NCBI GenBank assembly: GCA_947561395.2
Contig: OX387192.1
Coordinates: forward strand, 16,652,221 to 16,716,220
DNA from: Buxus sempervirens
Taxonomy: Eukaryota; Streptophyta; Magnoliopsida; Buxales; Buxaceae
Direction of reading: 5' to 3'
DNA: 64,000 nucleotides
The notes below the pieces were generated by a model. It was not told the DNA's origin. It did not search any database and saw nothing but the letters and a program-made list of their open reading frames with translations. Made by a program: the position numbers and the translations under genes. Shown here piece by piece: positions 21,083-33,544 of the stretch; position 1 is the first letter of the stretch; each line of letters opens with the position of its first letter.

Positions 21083-22599
21083 ATCAACGCCAAAATAATA
21101 TAAGTGCCTAGTGGCATATAGGGCTTTCCAAAGCTATTCAATTTTAAGCCACATGCTTAATGTACCCAAAACTTGTATAAAACCTTCTTGACTAATTCCA
21201 ATACTTACAACACATTTATTACTAATTCTAGTACTTAAAACACATTTAAAACTCTCTTTTACAATTGTAGAAATCAACCAATTTGTATAAAAACCATTTC
21301 AAGAACCATAATATACTTTGGAACCAAAACTAGACCTATTATAATAGAATATGTTCAAAATCCTTGATAAATTGTATTTTAGTCTTTGGCCAATGAAAGC
21401 ATCTCATAAATACCCAAATCTTATTTGTACATAGGTTATAATTGCATAAAAATTATTTTATAGTTGAAAAGTACACAAAATGGTCAATATCTGAAAATCT
21501 AGGCATGGGCGCATGACCCCTGCTTGAGCATCCAAAAAAAACTAAGTTTGTCACTTAACACTCACTCTAACGCTAGAACGTTCTACCTAACATTGATTAA
21601 AATCTAAAAACTGTGTTCAACGCTCGAACATTGTGTTTTCTGGGTCTCAACACTTGAAGCGCGGCTTGAGCATAACTCGGGTGACCTAAAACTACTATTT
21701 GTTTTGAGAATTTTTCTTAGTCACACTCAATTACTCACTTCAGCACTTGAGCAACATTGAGCGGTCTATTTTTTTGAACATGACACTTGGCATAGCGCTC
21801 GAGTGCACATTGGGCAATTGGCTAAACTACAGTTTTGTGAAATTTTTGAAATTTTTTCAAATCTAAATCTTCAAATCATGCTTCTATCTTCTTAAAAAAT
21901 CTAATAACCTTGGAAATCAATCAATAAACATAACCAACTATTCCAAACAACACCAAAGAAGATTTATTATCAAATGGAAGGATTTTCCAACAAACTTTAA
22001 AGTAAAATAGGAATCTGATATAATATGAACAACCTTTGTTTTCTACACTTAAACTCTCATACAGTACCATCAAATCCATACGAAATCAACAAGAAAACTC
22101 ATTCAAAACATATACAACATCCAATCATGCGGTTAAACCAAAAGCCATGCATATTTTTATTTTGAAGAAGGGTGCCACTTGCCTCTTGATTGACCAAGCA
22201 CAGTTACTTCTTCTTTTGAAACTCATAATCACATCCTTCTTCTTCAGCAAGTGATCAAGTCTCTAGAAAGTCTACAAGGTTTCATATGAATAGGGTTCTT
22301 CCTCTCTTCCTTCAGCCATCAACCATATGAGAAAACAAACTTTTAGAAATTTCCAATGTAAAATCTTGAATCCAATTATATCTTAATTATTAAGTTTATT
22401 GGTTAAATTGGGCATATTAGACTAATTAAACACTTTACTATGAAGGTGAGGTGGATGCTGATCATGACTGAGAATTAAAGGAGCAAAGTTAAGTCTGTAA
22501 AGGTTTTACTAAGGTAAGCTTAATCAAAGTTATTTCTAAATTTTAAGTAGTTCTAGTGAAATAGGAATCAAATTCTAAAAAAACATTAAAGTGAAAAAT
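21083..22599 (-). mobile_element. LTR fragment (family B), reversed
   Basis: The GTGCCTAGTGGCATATAGGG region near 21105 resembles the reverse complement of 18385-18410 in the preceding LTR. A block of GCGC/CTCGAGC-type motifs lies at 21480-21800. The two LTRs therefore face each other after loss of the internal region. Boundaries are approximate. Confidence 0.5.
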
Positions 22600-22604
22600 T
22601 AAGT

Positions 22605-25141
22605 TGTGTGCGCGTCGGAAACATGGCACTGGGAAATTCGGAGTTGCCACCGCCTGATGGGGTGCAGGCGGATATCTGGGTGCCTAACCTTGTCTATTTA
22701 GGGCTTTTGGTCTGCGGCTTTGAGATTCTAAGTAGGGTCTTGGTTGTGGTTCGGGGAAGTCCGTAGACACCTCGGTCCACCCCGTCGGGTGACGGGTCTC
22801 TTAGGTTTATCCTGGTTTGAGTCAGCTTACTTTGGCCTTACCCGATTCCTAATCCGATATGCAGCTTTGGTTAAGTCTGGCGGGACCACCTGAGTGGTGT
22901 GGGTCTCTTTAATTGCTTTTATCTTGATTAATTAGGTAATCTGAGTTTGGTTGGGTGAGTCCCGTTGGAAGGCCCACGGTGTCATTGGCGAGCTTTGGTC
23001 AAGCCCATGTACCCTTGTAGGCTTCTGTCTAAGCCTGAGAGGCCTTTTGGACTTTGGTTGAGTGCATTGATCTTACTTTAGGTTCAGATTTGAAGATTAA
23101 GTGCTTTCCATGCAAAAGGTGGGCCGGATTGGTTTGTGGGCCCCTTAGGTGGGCCCACCTGGTGGCCAAGTAATTTTTTATTGGATTTATCTTTTTAATT
23201 TGCCAAAGTAAGTTGGACACTGGGCTTGGGGCCCGTAGTCCAAATCTGGGCTTGAAAGCTCAAGTTACGGGAAGTTAGGGTTTGCACCCTTCCTTGGTTC
23301 GGTTGGTGGGCTTTGGCGGGCCCGGTAGGCCCTTGCCCTTGGTCTCGGCCAAACCATGCATTTCATGCATCAATTTCACAAGTCTGGTTCGGGTGGACCG
23401 CCTTAGGTTTGGCCCGCCCAATTTAATTAGTTAATTTTAATTATCTTGATTAAGTTGCGTGCATACATTTCATTGTGTTTATTGGGCCGGGTGGGCTCCG
23501 TTGGAACGTCCATTGGAAATCAAGTTGGACCGGGGGTCCAAGTCTCATGTTCCCCTATTGGTTCATTTGGCTCGATTTAGGAATGCTACCCATATCTAGC
23601 AAAAGTCACAGAAAATATACAAAATTGACACTTATCAAGAAGAGACTGGCTCATTAGGCGGGGTCCCTCCCCGCACCAAGGAACGAGTTAGATGCGCGGG
23701 GAACAAAGGGGTTGGGGGGTGCGGGGAGCGAAGCCACTGAGACAAGTAGGGTTCGAGTGGGGAAGAAGCTTGGGCACGGCACCTGGAGCCAACGAAAATT
23801 CCCAACCAAAAACCTTCGAACCAAAACCCTTCCACCAAAAAATCTTCGAACCAAAACTTTTTTAAGAAAAATTTCCAACCCTTTGCGCGAAATCTCGCGC
23901 GGCTTATATAGGTGAGGAAAAAGGGGGTATCCGCTTAGCGCATATCCGCTTGCCACGTCCGCGCGAGTGGCAATATGATGACAAAAAATTTTATGCGGCC
24001 GCTCGTCGGTCGGAAAATCGGAATTTTTCAGATTTAGTCCCTGGCCATTTTTAATTTAATCCGATATTCTTGGATTTTTACAGATTTAGTCTCTGGGATA
24101 TTTCGTAAGGTTGGATATTTACGGATTTGATCCCTGAGATATTTTCCTACGCAACTCGCCACGTGCGCAATTTGTCGATTATGCTGCTTGGAAATTTTGA
24201 CAGCTCATATTTTTTCCATCCGAACTCCGATCTGGGCAAACTCAGTTGCGTTAGAATTGTATCAGAGCCCTCTATCCCATGACCTAGGGGTAGGCCTCTA
24301 GATCGGATTTTAGTAGAAAGTTAACTTTTGGCTTTGCCCAAGTTTGACCACCCCCAGAACCTTCATCCGGACTCCGATTCTTGCAAATTCAGTTGCGTTG
24401 GAACCGTGTCGAGATTTTATATCCAATGATGTAGGGGTAAGCATCTGGGTCGGATTTTAGCAGAAAGTCAACTTTTGGCTCCGCTCAAGTTTGACCGTCC
24501 GCAGAACCCTTATCCGGACTCCGATTCTTGCAAACTCAGTTGCGTTGGAACTGTGTCGGGATTCTCTATCCAATGGTATAGGGGTAAGCATCTGGATCGG
24601 ATTTTAGCAGAAAGTCAACTTTTGGCTCCGCTCAAGTTTGACCGCCCGCAGAACCCTCATCCGGACTTCGATTTCTGCAAACTCAGTTGCGTTGGAACCA
24701 TGTCGAGATTCTCTATCCAATGGTATAGGGGTAAGCATCTGGATTGGATTTTAGCAGAAAGTCAACTTTTGGCTCCGCTCAAGTTTGACCGCCCGCAGAA
24801 CTCTCATCCGGACTCCGATTCCTGCAAACTCAGTTGTGTTGGGACTGTGTCGAGATTCTCTATCCAATGGTATAGGGGTAGGCCTCTGGATCGGATTTTA
24901 GCAGAAAGTCAACTTTTGGCTCTGCTCAAGTTTGACCGCCCGCAGAATCTTCATCTGGAGTCCGATTCCTGCAAACTTAGTTGCGTTGGGATCGTGTCGA
25001 GATTCTCTATCCAATGGCATAAAGTAAGGTGGCCAAATTTTACTTGATCAAAAAGTCAACTTTTGACCCCTCAGGGTTTGACTTTTTGTCTAGGGTTTGC
25101 ATTTCGGGGTTTTCTGGGAGCGCAAAAATGAGGTGCTTACA
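22605..25141 (-). mobile_element. Solo LTR, Tat/Ogre type, 2537 bp, TSD TAAGT
   Basis: It runs from TGTGTGCGCG to GGTGCTTACA; reversed, it starts TGTAAGCACC and ends GCGCACACA, as in the LTRs of the elements at the right of the window. The 5-bp direct repeat TAAGT flanks it exactly (22600-22604 and 25142-25146). There is no internal sequence, so this is a product of LTR-LTR recombination. It contains an expanded 147-bp tandem repeat. The 190-codon ORF over that repeat is a consequence of 147 being divisible by three. Confidence 0.93.
24316..25060. repeat. 147-bp tandem repeat inside the solo LTR
   Basis: The motif GAAAGTCAACTTTTGGCT or its variants starts at 24316, 24463, 24610, 24757, 24904 and 25051, all exactly 147 bp apart. 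The LTR at 2786 has two copies (149 bp apart) and the LTR at 46049 has three (148 bp apart). Confidence 0.95.
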
Positions 25142-25146
25142 TAAGT

Positions 25147-25411
25147 CTTAATACACGAACCTTGAATTGTGTGTTTATCACATGTTGAGCAAACGCTCGA
25201 ACAGAATCGTTGATGTGCGCAGATCACGAGCGTGCGTTGATATAATTCTGCAAAACCTACCTGATAAAAGTGCATTGCCCGAACATCCAAACGTTAACGT
25301 TCGTGCGTTCAATACAAAATTTCCAGATTTACTACTTTATACCCAGATTCGAATTACAACACCCATAGATCTTTTTAAATCCTCATTAAGCCTAATTCGG
25401 TCCATGTAAAC
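25147..25411. other. Unassigned sequence after the solo LTR
   Basis: It continues the target interrupted at 22604 and has CGCTCGAAC and GAGCGTGCG motifs like the GC-rich blocks of family B LTRs. Confidence 0.35.
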
Positions 25412-26440
25412 CTAAGGTACATCCCAAGAATAACTAAGGTACCTCCAAGGTATAACTAAAATACCCCATTGTATACCTAAAGTACCCCCTTGTATACATA
25501 AGGTACCCCCTTGTATTACCTAAGGCACTCCCTTTGTACACCTAAGGTACCCCCTTTGTATTTGTAAACACAAATTTCGACTATTTCTTTTAACACAAAA
25601 TAAAGTGATTACAAATAATATGAATTTGATAAAAAGAGGGATTTTACTCTCTTTGGTACTCGATCACGTGAGTGTCCTCTAATTGACGAGCGGTTTGATG
25701 TAGATGAATGCTAGGTGGCGTTCTTCAGTTTTGGAGTGGTTGTATGTGTTCTTCACTTTAGGATTTGTGTTTGCTTCTGCTTGTTTGTTGACTTGAAAGA
25801 GGATTTTCTCTTTATAGAGAAATGCCCCTTTCTTCTTTGGGAGGAGGTTTTCTCTTCAAGAGAAGTGCTCCTTTCTTCTTTGGGTGGAAGATCTGCTTCT
25901 GCCTTTGAATTGTTTCTGCCTTTGGTGGAGGGTTTTTTCTTCAAGAGAATTTCTCTAGGACTTCTTTGAGTTGCTTCTTTGATCTGCTTCTCTTTAGATG
26001 GAGGGTTTTCTCTTCATGAGAATTTCTCCAGAGCTTCAGCCTTTTAGTTCTCTTTGATTTGATATGTGTCTTCTCTTGTAACCAAGCCCCCTATTTATAG
26101 AGCTAAAATTACAATGAATTGACAAATTTACCCTTTAAAGGATAAATAAGAAGATTTTGAATTAAAATAACCCATATTTATCTTATGAGATATGGGCTCA
26201 TAATTGGGCTTAAGAAGTTGTTATTTTACAAGCCCATTTACAAATTTGGGTTTTGGGCCTTGCAAAATTTGATTCCTACAGTATTACCTAAAGTACCATC
26301 TTTGAATAACTAAGGTACACCCCTAAGTAAACCTAAGGTACGCCCCTTGAATAGCTAAGGTACACCCTCAAGAATATACTAATGTACACCCCAAATAACA
26401 CAAAGGTACCTCAAATAAGCCTTAGGTACACCCCCAAGAG
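25412..26440. repeat. CCTAAGGTACCCC minisatellite split by an insertion
   Basis: Units of about 24-26 bp built on CTAAGGTACCCCCTTGTATA occupy 25412-25562 and 26281-26440. The 718-bp insertion between them is flanked by a duplicated GTATT taken from a repeat unit. Confidence 0.85.
25563..26280 (-). mobile_element. Solo LTR of 718 bp, TSD GTATT
   Basis: It begins TGTAAACAC and ends CCTACA on the plus strand and is flanked by GTATT at 25558-25562 and 26281-26285. On the minus strand a TATA box (TATAAATA, 26099 to 26092) precedes GGGGGCTTGG, which sets the orientation. Imperfect repeats with TTTTCTCTTCAAGAGAA lie at 25845-26025. The superfamily is not determined. Confidence 0.85.
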
Positions 26441-27208
26441 TTTAGTTGGAATAGAGGCTTTGATGATGAGCAAGTTTGAAAAACAAAATAAGGGCATATA
26501 AAACCATGCCTTAGCTGAATTTGTTTAATGTTGGAACACTCTTTATTGGGCATGTAGAGCAAGGAGAAGGAGTGAAGTTTTCTGAAGGCTAAAAGAAGAA
26601 GAAGAAGGGAGATCGAAGGGGGATTTCATCTTGTGGATTTAGTTTCTCTATTAACTAGTAAGTAGCAAATCCTTCCAACCAAAATGAGCTTACTAAATTC
26701 TGATTTTCTTCTCTATGGTTTGATTGAGGTGAGAAAATGGATTGCATGTTGTTTTTAGCTTCTAAGCTTCATAGGGTTTTGGTTGTATATCATTTTTTGT
26801 TGGTTTTGCTAGTGATTTAACAAGGACTTCGACCTACATTGGTTACATATCAAATTTGGGTTTGAGTTTGGTAGGTTGAATGAGGTTTCACGTACCAGAT
26901 TTTTTCTTATTCGTATTTAAGATGGAATTTTGTTTTGGAGGATGTTTTTAAGCATGTTTTAATAGTTTATGATCATTCCAATTGGTTTTGAAAAGTTAGA
27001 AATAGTATAAGTGAATTTGTGTTAAAAGATTAGTTGAAATCACCTTGCTCGAGCCAACGATTAATCTTGAAAATTGGCGATTAATCGCCAAGCCCAGTAC
27101 CCAGAAACATAGTCCCTGGAATTCTAATTGCAGCCCTAATCATGAGCCCAATCTTCATAGTAACTCTCAGCCTTTGTTTCCCAGACAACCTATACTTCCT
27201 ATAGAGCA

Positions 27209-27332
27209 CCCTTATTTACTCGAAAGAAATTTAAGTAAATGTCATTACCCTTATTTACCCGAAAGACATTCAATTAAATGTCATTATTGTTTTTACGTTT
27301 TTATTTACTTACGTCTTTACATGTAAATAAGG
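27209..27332. repeat. Hairpin with duplicated left arm
   Basis: Two left arms (27209-27240 and 27248-27279) can each pair with one right arm (27303-27332). This is the same structure as 632-713 with one arm duplicated. Confidence 0.7.
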
Positions 27333-28010
27333 TTTTACCCCCCATTTGGAACCATTAAAAATACTCCCAAGACCTAATTCCTTACCAATAAAAAATCAAC
27401 TTTTTGATTTATGCCTAAAATTCCAGTTTGTCTCATTTTTTTGAAAGACCACTTTTTGGGTTTGATGCCCAAATGGATGAATTGGAAGCCCATAAAATTA
27501 TAGAACTATATTTGACACTTCATTGGACTACGATTAAAATTTGGTCTCAAAACTCCAAGTAGATTTTACTAGAAAAATTATACATTGAAAAGCCAACATT
27601 TTTAACCATAGAATATTTTTCAAGCTTAAAAACTTTTTGTCTCGGAATCCAAATATTTTTGGTATGGTAGGTTTATTTTGAATTCTAAGACTATGTCACT
27701 TAGTAATTTTTGAATTTTTGACATTTGTTTTGCTTTGATTTATGAGTTTGAATATAGTTTTGAAAGTCAAATGGAATTATGTGATTTGGATAATGAAGCT
27801 GAAGCTTCTTGTTGATTTGAAAAGGGACGGGGGAGCCCATGGTATCCTGAAAGGTAGTGAGGCTTAGGGATTTAAAGGAAAGTGAACATGAGGTTCACTT
27901 GTAATGGTTTTGTACTTTGGGCAAGTGGTGCGGTGCCTTTATGAGATTGGTTTTAGTAAACTAATGTTTCGATTGGTTTACCATGAGTTTGTATTGAGTC
28001 TAGTGGGTAT

Positions 28011-29681
28011 TGTAGACACCCCAAATTGCATTATAAGATGAGAAAATAAAGGAAAATATTTAATTAATATTTAAAACATGCCAAAAAAGTTGAAAAATTG
28101 GTTAAACCTGTGCTACCCGCATTTGGTATGCGGATGTGCCTTGACCGCATTTAATCTGCGGTCATACCTTGACCACATAGAATATGCGGTCAAGGCATGA
28201 CCGTAATATATATGCGGTCACGCATAATTTGTGCGAATTTGCAAATACTTGATTTTTGAGCCATATTTATCACTCCTCTTTCTAGGAGATGCAATTTCCC
28301 CTGTTTACCCTCCGTGGTTTGTTAGATTTATCCCAACTCAAGTTTTGAAACTAAGTTGGAACATTCTAGAACCCTATTTTGGCATACCCTTGTGACCAAC
28401 CATGCCTTTGGGTTTGTCTATAAATAGAGGGCTACACCTCAAGCAAATGGCTGAGAATTGAAGCTAGAAAAGCTCCAAGTGAAGAAGGGAACCCCTGCCT
28501 CTCTGCTTTCTCAAATCCAGGTAAGCCTCTCTCCTCTTTCTTTTCTGTTTTTAAATTCTAGGATTATTTTGTTCTTCTACTTTTTTCTGTAGAATAAGGC
28601 CTGTGTATGGTTGTAACCCCAAACCTAAATCCAAGTACCTCAAGCATCTTCTCTAGCCGTAAAACGTAAAGAGAGAGCTAGGGGAAAGGAGGACAGGAAT
28701 GGATCCGTAGGGTAGACCCCTATGTGTTGTAATCTCTGATATGTGTCTTTTAATACTTTGTTTATGTTATGTGATTGTTTATTTATGAAATATGGAGGAA
28801 TATCATGGATCTATGCTGTTCATAACATTAGATCTCCTTTTCCTCCTAGAGATGTTGGTTTTCTACACAACTACACCCACCACATTGTTTTCTTTCTTTT
28901 GGTTATTATTAGATTAGGATTTTGGATCCACCATGATCAATATGGTAGATCTGAAATCAGAAGCCTTAAAGTAACCTCTAGGGTTTCATGAGGTGATTTT
29001 TAAGTTGTTTTAATCTTTGAGAGAGGATCCTATGGTCTAAACTTTCCCTTTTTGATGTTTTTCATCAACATAGGTGTATCTGGTTTAGATCTCTCAACTA
29101 ATGAGAGATCTGGACAAGATCTGTACTCTAGATTGTTCTGGTTACTCTAGATTGTGCAGGTTTATTCTTCAATATTTTGTCAAAAGGATTTTTAACTTTT
29201 ATCATGTAGTTCCAAGATTTCAAGGATTTAACTTAAAGTTAGTTTTTACTTTAGGTTTGTTTTCTTTAGCTTAATTTTACTCAATCATGAAACCCTAGAG
29301 ATGGTATATTCATATGAAGGGTTTAAAACTAATTGAGCCATCCATATAGGAAAAGCCATACATCTTTTATTCTTTTTTCTTTTACTTTTGATTTGGTTTT
29401 TATTAGCAAGCCTTTTTCAAAACATGAACAATACTTGGCAACCACCTCATGTAGATGAATGGGGGTGCCTAACACCTTCCTCTATTCATAACCTAATTTC
29501 CTTATCCATCTCTGGATTTTTTTTAAAGTAGAGTTATTTTTACTCTAGTTTTAACTTTTGTATTTTATTTGATTATTTTGGTATTCATTCACACCCTAAA
29601 AAAGAATGGTGGCGACTCCTCGATTTTATTGAGCCCGTGTGATGATTATGAAGTCATTGAATTGATTTTCCATGTCTCACA
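28011..29681 (+). mobile_element. Solo LTR of 1671 bp nested in a family B LTR
   Basis: It begins TGTAGACACCCC and ends GTCTCACA. The flanks are GGTAT (28006-28010) and GGCAT (29682-29686), a 5-bp duplication with one mismatch. A TATAAATAG box lies near 28421, followed by a leader with CCAGGTAAGCC near 28519, and GGTGGCGACTC lies near the 3' end. The boundaries also fit the uninterrupted family B sequence. Confidence 0.75.
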
Positions 29682-30681
29682 GGCATAGAGATGGTTATGG
29701 ATTCATGGTCAACCTAGTCAGTGTATTAGTGATGGCTTGTCGAGTTAAATCTCGGGCACATTTGCACCACCATGTGGGATGGTGAGGCTTTCTTGTGAGA
29801 TAGTGAGTTGTGGCAACCCCTACTACCGGGTGGGTTAGGCAAGGTCTCCTTGTGTATGTGAGTTATGGTTGGATGGTCGTAGTTGACTGGGTTATTTCTT
29901 GCCAGCCCATGCGTGGGTGCTCCACTTGGGGTGATGACTGTGTTCGGCTTTTACCTGCGAGTTGTGAGGTGGCAAAATTGGTTGAAGGTGATTATCTCGA
30001 TTGACAAACATACTAATCTACGAGTCTTGCACAAACACTTTATATTGAGATTTGTATTATTGTATTGAAATGCGATCTTATATGGTTTTGATTTGTTCTT
30101 GGAATATTGTATGTGAGCATGTATTCTTTATTGTTGAAAGTTGCATAAACTGATTTGTACCATATATGTTGCTATTTGCTGGGACGTTAGTCTTACGCGT
30201 GTTTTTGTTTTTACTGGTTTTGTTTTCAGATCCATCGTGTGAGCATGATATCGGTGTAGCGCTAGAGGGTAAGCTTGAATATAGGCCGAAAGATTACTTT
30301 CAACCGATGTAGGGTCCCTAATTACAGCAATCATGGGCTTGAGATCTTTTTGGTTTAGTTATGAAGCATTTTGGTCATGGGACTCCTTTTAGAATCATAT
30401 ATGATTGTACATAAGATATGAGGGAGAGTGTGTGAGTGGCTAGTTGCACATTTTGTATATGATCCTTTATTTACTTTTGGTGCACCAGCTTATATACACA
30501 TGTGGTCATTTTGGATTGGATGGTCTATGTCTTGCACACAACCACTCTTCCATATCCAGTGCACTCTGGTAATTTGTCTTATATTGTCATATTTATGTTA
30601 ATCGGGTTCTTGTGGGCCCATAAGTAGGGCTTGGGAACGGGTTTGTGCCCCGTATGAGCAAACTGGTGCCAGGGTGCTACA

Positions 30682-31346
30682 TCCAAACCCAATTTCACTC
30701 CCAAACCTATTCTCCTTGAAAGTTTCCCAAAAATAATAAACTCTTTTAGGGAACATTCTATCTTATGCTTGCATGCTAATATCATTCTATAAAATAAAAT
30801 TTTATTAAATAATTTATGATCCTTGACTCTCAACAACTTCATCCTTGACAACGGAGCATGTCTGGCTTCTTCGTCTTCCTTCGTAGACCAAAATCCTTCA
30901 TCCATTGAGATCCATAGATTGTCGCCTGTCTGACTTCTCGGACTAATAGTAGACAAGATTGTCTTCTTCTATTCGTCTTTTGCTCTCTTTGCATCTCTCG
31001 CCCCTTCTGCATGTGTGTGTGTTGAAATTGAGAAAGCTTTCAATAAGCTTGTAAATCAGGTAAGTTACTATTGTTTATTGTTTTATCGTTTTCTGAATCA
31101 GTAGGCAATGCTGGTAGGTTTTCTAATTTTACCTTCAATTGTGTTTAAAATCTAGGGTGTTGAGTGTTCATCATATTCAATCTGTTGATGATGTTTCTGA
31201 ATGTTTTTTCTATTTAGTTTAAAGAATCATGTGAATTGGATAATACATTTCACCCTTTATTAGTATTGTTATTAAACCATCGATCTTTCTCTTGTGAATT
31301 TGGCAATTGGGGCATCACCTTTTTTTTTAATTGTTAAACTCAATGA
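30682..31346. other. Unassigned region
   Basis: A 125-codon minus frame (30579-30956) starts in this region and runs into the LTR end; it has no motif I recognise. The rest is AT-rich with a CAGGTAAGTTAC donor-like site near 31058. Nothing can be supported as a gene. Confidence 0.3.
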
Positions 31347-33544
31347 TGTAAATATGGCCCATAAAGCCTGGACCATATCCAAGAAGAGTTAGTGTTTTAG
31401 AAGGATATTTTTTATAAATTAAAATTAAAATTTTTTTCAATTATCTTTTCTTAGTTTTAGTAGGACTAGAATTTGATTGCAAGCAGGAAACTTTGTCTAT
31501 AAATTTGTTTTCAATTATCTTTTCCCTGCGATATAATACTTTTTATGAGGAAATTAGTACACCTAAGAGTTGTCAAAGTTTATTCTTTAAAGTACATGAT
31601 TGCTTAATTCTTTTTCTTCAAAGTTTCTCCTTGAAGATCTATTCGACACAAGCTCATTGCGAAGGATTACTTTTCCAGCCAGACTGGTTGGAAGTTGCTG
31701 TGATATTTGCTATTATTGTGTTACAGGATCCCTCGCCATCGTGTGAACTTATATTCAAAGATTTTGAAGCACAGCTGAAGCGAAAGGCAGTGATCCAACG
31801 TACGTTGACAACGCCCTCATCTTGCTTGTGCAAGACAACAACCAGACAGCGGGTTGACAATAAAAGCCCCAATCGGTGGTGATCCGCATCACCAAAGAGA
31901 TCTAAACAGGAGCACTAATTCCAATCTCTCAAATTTTAATTTGGGTTTTGTCATCAAATCACGATTCAACTTCGTGTTAGTATTGAAGAATCTCGTTAAT
32001 GACTTAAAGTTTTTTTGGAGGACATTACAACTAATGGAGGATGTTTGTGTAGTGAAGTTTTTATTGACCTTGTTCTGAGAAAAAAAAATCAATTTTAGAA
32101 GAACTGAAAAAGAAGGCACTTTGTTGGAGAAGAAGAGGATAGAGTGACAGTGTGTTGCGTGAAGAAAACTATAACAGGGTTTTGATATCATGTGTTACAC
32201 AACACCAATCAAGGAATAACAAAAGTTACAAAGGAAGCCAACTTGTTTCGTGCCAAAAAATTGCTGCGGGGAAGAAAACCTTTTCTAGGTTTTAATATGG
32301 TACATGACATGTACCTTAACACCACCTAAAGAGGATAAACAAAACAAACAAGCATTGCGTTGAAGTTGTCAATTGCTTTTGGTTGTGATACCATACATGA
32401 CACAAAGCCCAAAGAGGGCCTTAAAGTTCTTTTGGGCTTGGAAATAGTCCATGACACGAACCATATACAAAGCTTAAGAAAGCAAAGGTGCACTAAAGGA
32501 GTTTTTTCTGGTCCATGACAGATATTGCATCAAACTCAATTGAGCTAAGTTTTGGAAAGTCTGAGTGAAAAGTTTGACTTTCCAAAAATTCACTTTAGGT
32601 TACACAACATGAATAGCCGAAGTGGAAAGTCTTATGCAATTAGCTAAAATGCACCCAAGCTCTCCTAGTCACAACGTGATGAACTTTTGCTTGAGTTGGT
32701 AAACCAGCTAGCTAGGTTCTATCACTCAAAGGATGGACACAGTATGGAATCGTTATACAGGAATCAAGATCTGGAAGATGCTGCTGATGTTGAAGAAGCC
32801 ATAGCATAGATGAATGGACTAGCTAAGGACTCTCCAAATAATGAAATTGTCAAAAGCAATGCAAGGGCTACCACTAGAGAACCCATAATCAAGGTGGAGC
32901 ATATCAAGATGCAAAGAATAATACGCCTTAGCATCCAACTCCTATTAGACATGATCCGACTTTCCAAAATATTTTGGATCCACCAGACTATCATAAATAT
33001 AGATTTGACGAAGCTACTAAACGAGTAAATGTAGATGTTCCAAATTTCTTCGGAAAGCTAGATCCTCATACCTTTCAAAACTGGTTGATGTCTGATTATA
33101 CAATGCGTAAAAATTGAATCCTGATTTGTACAAGAAGTATCTATTTGCAACTTGTCGGAGCCGAGTTTTTTTCAAGTGGGGGATTGATGTAAATATGGCC
33201 CACAAAGCCCATGCCATATCCAAATATAGTTAGTGTTTTAGTAAGATATATATTTTTTAGATAAATATTAAATTTGTTTTTAATTATCTTTTCCTAGTTT
33301 GAGTATGACTGGAGTTTGATTGCAAGTAGGAAACTTTGTCTATAAATAGCCATGTAATCTTTTATTTTGACAAATGGATGAAAATTATTTTATTGAGTGC
33401 TTGAGGTGAGACTCCTCTAGTTCTTTGGTGGTGGTGAGACTCCATTTCCGGGTATTGGTGAAACTCCATTACCCAAACCCTATTACAAGTTGGTAAGACT
33501 CCAATCCATTATAAAGCCGTCCTGCATCACGTAAGGGCTTGTAC
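31347..33544 (+). mobile_element. Internally deleted Ty3/gypsy element with two partial LTRs
   Basis: LTR starts with the common sequence TGTAAATATGGCCCA lie at 31347 and 33188. The second is preceded by the polypurine tract AAGTGGGGGA (33174-33183) and has a TATAAATAG box at 33341. The first LTR is broken just after its TATA position near 31500. Between them only one gag-like remnant is seen (33001-33100). The 3' end at about 33544 is a guess. The element lacks pol and is non-autonomous. Confidence 0.65.
33001..33108 (+). pseudogene. gag N-terminal remnant
   Basis: The plus frame reads RFDEATKRVNVDVPNFFGK and then LDPHTFQNWL, the usual beginning of the Retrotrans_gag region in plant Ty3/gypsy elements. 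It then runs into decayed sequence. No protein is expected. Confidence 0.6.

Larger units (their letters stand above)
26441..30681 (+). mobile_element. LTR (family B) interrupted by a solo LTR; left boundary approximate
   Basis: The 3' terminus AGGGTGCTACA is at 30681. The segment 27190-27700 matches 610-1140 of the copy at the window start. A purine-rich leader-like block with AGTAAGTAGC lies near 26660. The LTR is interrupted at TAGTGGGTAT (28010) and resumes with GGCATAGAG at 29682, the same point as GGGCATAGC in the LTR ending at 20998 (near 18443). Confidence 0.6.

Noticed and set aside
24475..25047. 190-codon ORF with four 49-residue repeats, looking like a repeat protein
   Set aside because: It is the translation of a 147-bp minisatellite inside a solo LTR, and other LTRs of the family have 2-3 units without such a frame.
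31493..31882. 129-codon ORF in the deleted gypsy element
   Set aside because: It starts within a broken LTR and has no recognisable domain.
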